DNA of 64,000 nt from assembly GCA_949710005.1 (NCBI GenBank), contig OX453275.1, forward strand, positions 6,038,481-6,102,480, in the 5' to 3' direction. The DNA is from Ricordea florida. Lineage: Eukaryota > Cnidaria > Anthozoa > Corallimorpharia > Ricordeidae. Shown one piece after another: positions 59,466 to 64,000 of this stretch. How positions within the stretch are numbered: position 1 is the first letter of the stretch; each line of letters starts with the position of its first letter. The translations under genes and the position numbers were made by a program. The notes beneath the pieces were generated by a model, which saw nothing but the letters and a program-made list of their open reading frames with translations, searched no databases and had not been told where the DNA came from.

Positions 59466-59561
59466 TGCTTATGGTTCGTCTCATCAATCCCTTCAAAGTC
59501 AAAGTGGCCTTTGGAGAAGCCGGAGTGAAGAAACAGCTACTGGGCATGAGCCGTCCTAGCG
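59466..59561 (+). CDS. Probable second exon of a secreted-protein gene, unrecognised
   Basis: Acceptor TTAATTCTTCAG precedes the exon and donor GGTAAGT follows it, both phase 1. It encodes LMVRLINPFKVKVAFGEAG and then VKKQLLGMSRPS. It lies just past block B, so it is single-copy here. The remaining exons are not visible before the window ends, or lie beyond it. Family unknown. Confidence 0.5.
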
Positions 59562-60479
59562 GTAAGTTTTGAAACTGTTTGACTTACTTTTAATAGTAAC
59601 AATATGAATATATAAGATTTGTTTCAGAAATACGCCAGTAAACACTCCTTGAGTGGAAAATGAACTTTACTATAGTTCAGAATAATTTCAGAAGTAGATT
59701 GTTTTGTTTTAGTTCTGTTATCCAGGTCTATAGGTCTATAGGTCTATCCTAACCCTGGCGAAACAAAATCTTATGCTACGGTTGAGAGGTTTAAAATTGC
59801 ACGATCTGGATGTCATCCACAATGTCACTGTAAAATTGCTATGTTTATCTGGTCAAGAAAAGTCTGTTGGGAAATATATCATTGCGTTATTGTTCATGAA
59901 GAATGCGTGACTTAAATAATCGTCCCGTAGCTCCTTAAATGGAGATGTAATTAGCGAGAGCCACAGTAACACGAGAACAATGAACTTTGTAACCTAAAGA
60001 AAAGTGATTGAGATTCCATCGTGCAACAGAATGCTGCTGCAATCACCGAGTATTACTGTGTTCTGTTTGGGATATCGAGAGTTCGCGTTTCTCATTAAAA
60101 TCTACATTAACATTAAGGGACTTGTTGTGGATTTCATTGAAGACGGGGGCAATTCACGACAAGTCTGAGAAAAAGTTTATTTGGATAACTGATTTCTGTG
60201 GCTCACAAACAACAACAACAATAGATGTAGTACATGTACACTGTCAGCAGTGCGTTTGATGGCACTTCCTTTAGTTGAGTCTTGTCTAAAATGGCATATT
60301 TACGCTACTAGTCACGAAACTGGATAAATAATTTGTTCTGTCATATGCGTCCAGTTCACTGAATAACAATGTGAATTGAAAACTTGCTTACAAAACTATA
60401 GAATTATTACTATTCAGAATAATTTTTTTAAAGTAATTTTTTAATTGAACACAGTTTATACAACAGTTAATCCCAAATG
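59562..60479. other. Probable intron or intergenic DNA
   Basis: Contains AGGTCTATAGGTCTATAGGT (three units of a 10-mer, about 59726). The plus frame 60008-60259 has no recognised domain or splice context. Confidence 0.35.
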
Positions 60480-60962
60480 TTATGAAAGAATCACTTTCTT
60501 GGACTTAAGATTGGCAACATCAATATCAAGTTTTATGTAGGAGCCATAAGGTGGCAACGAGTGAGGAATCACATGACATGGTATAAATGGTATTCCTTCT
60601 TTGAGGGCCACCCAGAGACGATGGTTTCCTTCAGTGATATAGGCTTTTCCATCTTGCAGATCACAAGAGATAATTATTGGTTCCTGAAAGCCATTTTTCA
60701 AAATAAAACGCCTGACTTGATCAAGATGGTCATGATTATTTCCGGATTTTGGTGTTACTGATCCGTCAAATTCCTTATAATCCCATAGGTCTTGTGTTTT
60801 TTTGTATTCTTTCTCTATTTTAATGGATTTCAAAAAGAAAGGCTGACATGACATACATATATAGTCTATACTAGATCCATTGCAAGGATCTATACATGTA
60901 TACAAGTCATAGTGTAAATCTGTCTTATTATTATTTATTTCATCCAAAAAGTTGCAAGCCAC
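60480..60962 (-). CDS. ParB/sulfiredoxin-like domain protein (probable terminal exon)
   Basis: In the conserved core AYITEGNHRLWVALKEGIPF, residues 111-116 are EGNHRL; a Val/Pro-rich strand follows (IPCHVIPH). 'GNHRLxxAxxxG' is the nucleotide-binding box of the ParB N-terminal/sulfiredoxin fold, preceded here by the usual helix and strand (VRRFILKNGFQEPIIIS). Family members use it in DNA segregation, nuclease, kinase or sulfinic-acid reductase chemistry. The sulfiredoxin catalytic Cys motif (GGCHR) is not present. The N-terminal third (CIDPCNGSSIDYICMSCQ) is Cys-rich and may bind metal. The open frame continues upstream to about 61075 with no Met, so translation probably begins in an upstream exon that I could not place. 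AT-rich and eukaryotic in setting, so not obviously bacterial contamination. Function unknown. Confidence 0.6.
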   Translation of the reverse strand: MACNFLDEINNNKTDLHYDLYTCIDPCNGSSIDYICMSCQPFFLKSIKIEKEYKKTQDLWDYKEFDGSVTPKSGNNHDHLDQVRRFILKNGFQEPIIISCDLQDGKAYITEGNHRLWVALKEGIPFIPCHVIPHSLPPYGSYIKLDIDVANLKSKKVILS

Positions 60963-61080
60963 CGAAAACAGGTTATTAAAAATAAGTATGTTATGTTTCT
61001 TGCAGGGAACATCACTGGTTAGGCAAACCTTATTGTTACATTGTGAGGATGTCCATACATGGTGTTGATTTCAGAATACC

Positions 61081-62200
61081 TCACTGGGCATCACTGTGTG
61101 ATCTTGAGGAACTTTTTCCCTTTGCAGGCTTGTTCCCTCTAGGTGGTAAACTGCCATAATGTTTATCACATACTCTAAGATTCTTGACAATTTCAAAATC
61201 AGATGTTATGTCCTCAGGGGTAGATTTCATTTCATATTGCCCAATCATACTATCAAATTTACGAGAACCAACCTCATTTTCACATCCCTTTAAATAGCAT
61301 TGTATACCTCCAATCAACCATCCATGCACGATCATTGTTCCAGTTATTTCATTCAAAGGTAAACAATCACGCAATGGCTTGCCACGACATGACAACCAAT
61401 ACAGATCACTTGTTATCTTGAATTTGCTATTTACTTGAGATCTTAAATCTCTCACAGTTCCATATGGTGCAAACGTAAATATGTGGGCTTTACCTGTTAT
61501 ATCAATTACTGAGATGGTTGTCACAAACCTTTTTGATCTTATCACCATGCTGAATAGAAAACCTGGATGGTGTAATTCAACCATTTTTGCACAGGGATAA
61601 CTTAACAGTACACCAAAGCAAAGATACAAAATGGGAAAAAACAGTGGCAATTCTAAACAGTGTCTAGAGTTAGCATCAAAGCTCTCCCCCAGTGCCATTA
61701 CCGACACAACATATGAGCCCACAAGAAATGGATATGGTAGGGCTGATACAGTCAAAATAATAGCAACAGCCAACAAGTAAACAGGAGCAAAATGAAACTT
61801 GCAGTCTAATACCTAAACTATGGATTTTCCCAAGGTTGAACAAAACACCATGAAAAACAAGAAGGCATGTTGTAATTAGACTGGAACGAAAGCACTTTGA
61901 TTTTTTGTGCCAGAAATATTGTACCAGTGAGAATTTCACTTGTGGCTTTTTGTGTAACAAAACTTTATAAAGTGGATCAAGCAAAGAAAAAAATACTCTC
62001 AAAATAATAACAGCAGGGAATTGCAGTATCTCCAGCACCCAATTCAACAATGTATTGTACTTAACCATTAGCCTTAAGCAAATCCTGTAAAGTACATTGC
62101 AGTAAAACAGGAAAATAAGTGTAATGATAATACATGTCAAGGCTAAAATAGAAATAAAGAGGTTGGACATGTAAATGTTTTGCAAAAGCCTTACTTTGTA
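61081..62200 (-). CDS. Multipass membrane protein with cytosolic ubiquitin-like domain and C2CH motif, frame break inside
   Basis: A candidate exon starts after the acceptor TTTAATACAG (about 62201) and reads YKVRLLQNIYMSNLFISILAL, followed by several hydrophobic helices, to about 61803. There the frame shifts by one; the other frame continues VLDCKFHFAPVYLLAVAIIL to the stop at 61081. Numbered in the 231-residue downstream frame (61776-61081), residues 3-66 are membrane segments and 84-157 a ubiquitin-like fold: FVTTISVIDITGKAHIFTFA, then TVRDLRSQVNSKFKI, LSCRGKPLRD and WLIGG with a Gly-Gly pair. Residues 160-206 match C-X4-C-X37-C-X2-H, the spacing of THAP-type C2CH zinc modules (RVCDKHYG), though typical THAP Trp/Pro residues are lacking. 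TMUB/HERP-type proteins also pair a ubiquitin-like domain with membrane helices. The shift is a short intron, an assembly error or a real lesion. Confidence 0.6.
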
Positions 62201-62292
62201 CTGTATTAAAAAAAAACAGATAATATGAAAGAGACTACCATTATTGGTACATCCATATTTTGACTGAAGAACAAATCATGTACATGTAATGT

Positions 62293-62541
62293 CTAAGGGG
62301 AGTGAGCCATTTTTTCCTTATAGGATTTTGAAGGGATATGGAGGGAACATGGCAGTTTCGAAAGGCTTGGGAAAGTAAGTAACATGACTGCTAACACAGC
62401 ATGAGCATGCAGGGCAGCCATCACAAGAAGCACAATATAATGAACTTGTGGGCTAAAAAGCCAAGAAAAGTCAAATAGTAAATCATACAGCAACAAGCCT
62501 GTCACCAAATACATACACAATACCATACTTTTATTCATCAT
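62293..62541 (-). CDS. Possible upstream membrane exon of the ubiquitin-like gene
   Basis: MMNKSMVLCMYLVTGLLLYD, then HYIVLLVMAALHAHAVLAVM, give two or three hydrophobic helices and end KSYKEKMAHSP. It is just upstream of the exon starting at 62200, in the same direction. No convincing GT donor could be fixed, so whether it is joined is uncertain. Confidence 0.35.
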   Translation of the reverse strand: MMNKSMVLCMYLVTGLLLYDLLFDFSWLFSPQVHYIVLLVMAALHAHAVLAVMLLTFPSLSKLPCSLHIPSKSYKEKMAHSP

Positions 62542-62589
62542 TATAATTTTCCTCCTACCTTATACTAACTAAATAGAATTTGATCAACA

Positions 62590-63070
62590 AGACAGCATTA
62601 GCCAGCACAATTATGCACAGGCAGTCAACACCCAACAAATACCTTGGGACAAAAGGATAAAAGCCACCAATTAAATCTGAATGCAGCCAGTCAACGATCA
62701 GCGCAAAATTTAGACAACTTAGCCAGCAAGTCAACAGCCACCAAAACGTTTTATACCAAGGCAGCCAACAAGGCAGCAATTCTTTCTAGACAGGCAATAA
62801 ACAAGCCACCATGTAAGCCCCTAAATGCAGACAGACAGAAAGCCAACAAAATTTGAACACAGACAATCAAAATGCCAACAGAATTTAACCCCAGTACGCA
62901 GAAAAAGCCAACACTGCCAGGCAGTTAAACGCTAACGCCAAATTTAGACCAAACAGCCAACAAAATTTAACACAGGCAGTCGAATTAACACAGTTTAGAC
63001 ACACAGGCCGTCAACTACGCTACAAAATTTAAAAATACCAGCTAACAAAGCCAACAAAGTTTAACTCGCG
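62590..63070. repeat. Degenerate tandem repeat, AGCCAACAAAATTTAACACAGGC-like units
   Basis: Irregular units of about 25-40 bp contain CAGCCAACAA, AAATTTA(A/G)ACA and CAGGCAGTCAA. A hydrophobic minus frame here (62555-62779) is a reading of the repeat and is probably not an exon. Confidence 0.6.
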
Positions 63071-63555
63071 GGAAATCAAAACGACACCCTCGCACTCAAA
63101 AGGATTGATGAGAAAAATGGCTCGTCACATTAAGAAGAAATAACAATAGCTAGAAAGTTATATTAAAAAGGAACAAAACCTCCTATTATGAGGTCCTTCT
63201 GTTAAAAACTTGATGAAGAAACGGCGGGCGTTTTGGGTGGCCTTTAGTTAACCCGAAGTCAAGATGGCGGTCAACCCGATTTGTTTTCAATAAAATTTGG
63301 AACAAAGACGCACACAAAACAACAAACAGTTCTACTCACAGACAATATCTACAACGAAGCTTGCACACTTACTCAAAATTAGTGAATAATAGCGCAATAA
63401 TAGCTTGTATTATCCTCCTTTTAAGTTCGATTCAATGGCGTCCCGAGCAAGCCAGACGAAGCCCTGACTTGTTGCTATGTGACGTCACACTGGCAGTGAT
63501 GAGTCGGTCCCCGACAGATACTCGAAAACAATAGAGTCGCCCCCTCCCTCCTGCA
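63071..63555. other. Intergenic, partial inverted match to 59040-59105
   Basis: GTGACGTCACACTGGCAGTGA (63480) and CGCCCCCTCCCTCCTG (63538) match, in inverted order, GGAGGGAGGGGGCG and CTGCCAGTGTGACGTCACG at 59052-59114. No gene recognised. Confidence 0.5.
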
Positions 63556-63950
63556 TTCATTACTGATGAAAAACACGATGAAGCGGCCCCGCCACCAACA
63601 AGACACCACACACAGCAAGCTAGCAACACCCAAGTGAAAACGTTTATTCTGACGCAATCACATATAGCTGACGAGAGCCTTATGACGTGTTATGACGCGA
63701 TCTACGAATTACGTGATCAATAAGTGGACTTCTAGCCTCCCCCGCAGACATTCTTAGGCGTGCGTCACGCGGGGAAGGAACGCGTGACGCACGCCTAAGA
63801 ATGTCTGCGGGGGGGGCTAGTAGACTTCTGGTAAATTCCGAACAGTTCTAGAATGCACAAAATTAGGAGTCCCAAAAGTTTAAAAGGAAATTAAAAAATG
63901 TCTGCATTTAGCAAGAGTGCATTTCAAGCATATTCTTCCAAATATTACTT
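63556..63950. repeat. Second copy of the junction repeat, with palindrome insertion
   Basis: It matches 55463-55736 (AAGCGGCCCCGCCACCAACA; TCTAGAATGCACAAAATTAG; GAGTGCATTTCAAGCATATT) and diverges at about 63945. It may be the edge of a further repeat unit outside the window. Confidence 0.85.
63732..63820. mobile_element. 89-bp near-perfect palindromic MITE
   Basis: CTAGCCTCCCCCGCAGACAT and its inverted copy surround the loop GGGAAGGAA. Flanks TGGACTT (63725-63731) and TAGACTT (63821-63827) are a 7-bp duplication with one change. The uninterrupted site TAAGTAGACTTCTGG is at 55621. Confidence 0.88.
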
Positions 63951-64000
63951 AAAACCAGCGTAGCACCAACTGACTGACTGTCCACCTGGTTGCAATTTGT

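Noticed and set aside
60480-60962. Bacterial contamination as source of the ParB-like frame
   Set aside because: The sequence is AT-rich like its surroundings, lies between eukaryote-style frames and repeats, and lacks a bacterial start, ribosome site or operon.
62555-62779. Trp/Leu-rich minus frame as first exon of the membrane-Ubl gene
   Set aside because: It overlaps a degenerate AGCCAACAAAATTTAACA tandem repeat; hydrophobicity follows from the repeat composition.

Overview
This is AT-rich animal nuclear DNA: genes are split by GT-AG introns, intergenic distances are long, and transposable elements are dense. The genes (a WBP2 homologue, intronless rhodopsin-like GPCRs in an array, a C2H2 zinc-finger gene, a PDZ gene) indicate a metazoan. 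The style of the repeats (tRNA-headed SINEs, many short palindromic MITEs, foldback elements) and the lineage-specific GPCR copies suggest an anthozoan cnidarian, most likely a stony coral. The phylum assignment is inference; nothing in the window proves it.

Left part, 0.7-16.1 kb. A WBP2 gene on the minus strand can be rebuilt exon by exon, with every splice phase matching, and it runs off the left edge. From 5.0 to 10.8 kb lies a 5.8 kb foldback element with a 5-bp target duplication. It contains a second foldback element with repeat-built arms, a Mutator-like element with a 9-bp duplication and a palindromic MITE. From 12.0 to 16.1 kb there is a stack of insertions: a SINE was split by a 1.35 kb inverted-repeat element that itself carries another SINE, and the tRNA head of the first SINE was split again by a MITE with a TAA duplication.

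Middle, 16.5-35.1 kb. Two intact minus-strand GPCR genes (16.6-17.6 and 34.2-35.1 kb) flank about 17 kb with no recognisable intact gene. Between them lie a broken third paralogue (31.9-32.7 kb), a possible fourth fragment, a decayed unrecognised gene, a long foldback and a LINE reverse-transcriptase remnant. The array looks like local tandem duplication with partial decay.

Right part, 35-64 kb. After scattered MITEs, a four-exon plus-strand gene (42.2-46.0 kb) encodes a 404-residue protein with an N-terminal WW-like domain and seven C2H2 fingers, an unusual pairing. An RTE-like LINE tail, a fresh MITE and a 32-bp minisatellite rich in CCAAT motifs follow. Three exons of a PDZ gene lie on the minus strand at 49.9-51.6 kb. 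A tandem duplication (about 51.6-55.5 and 55.7-59.0 kb) carries two copies of a signal-peptide first exon, and each copy has its own solo LTR. A phase-matched second exon follows at 59.5 kb. The last genes, on the minus strand at 60.5-62.5 kb, are a ParB/sulfiredoxin-like protein and a multipass membrane protein with a cytosolic ubiquitin-like domain followed by a C2CH zinc-type motif. The window ends in another copy of the repeat that joins the two duplicated blocks, carrying a palindromic MITE whose empty site is visible at 55.62 kb.
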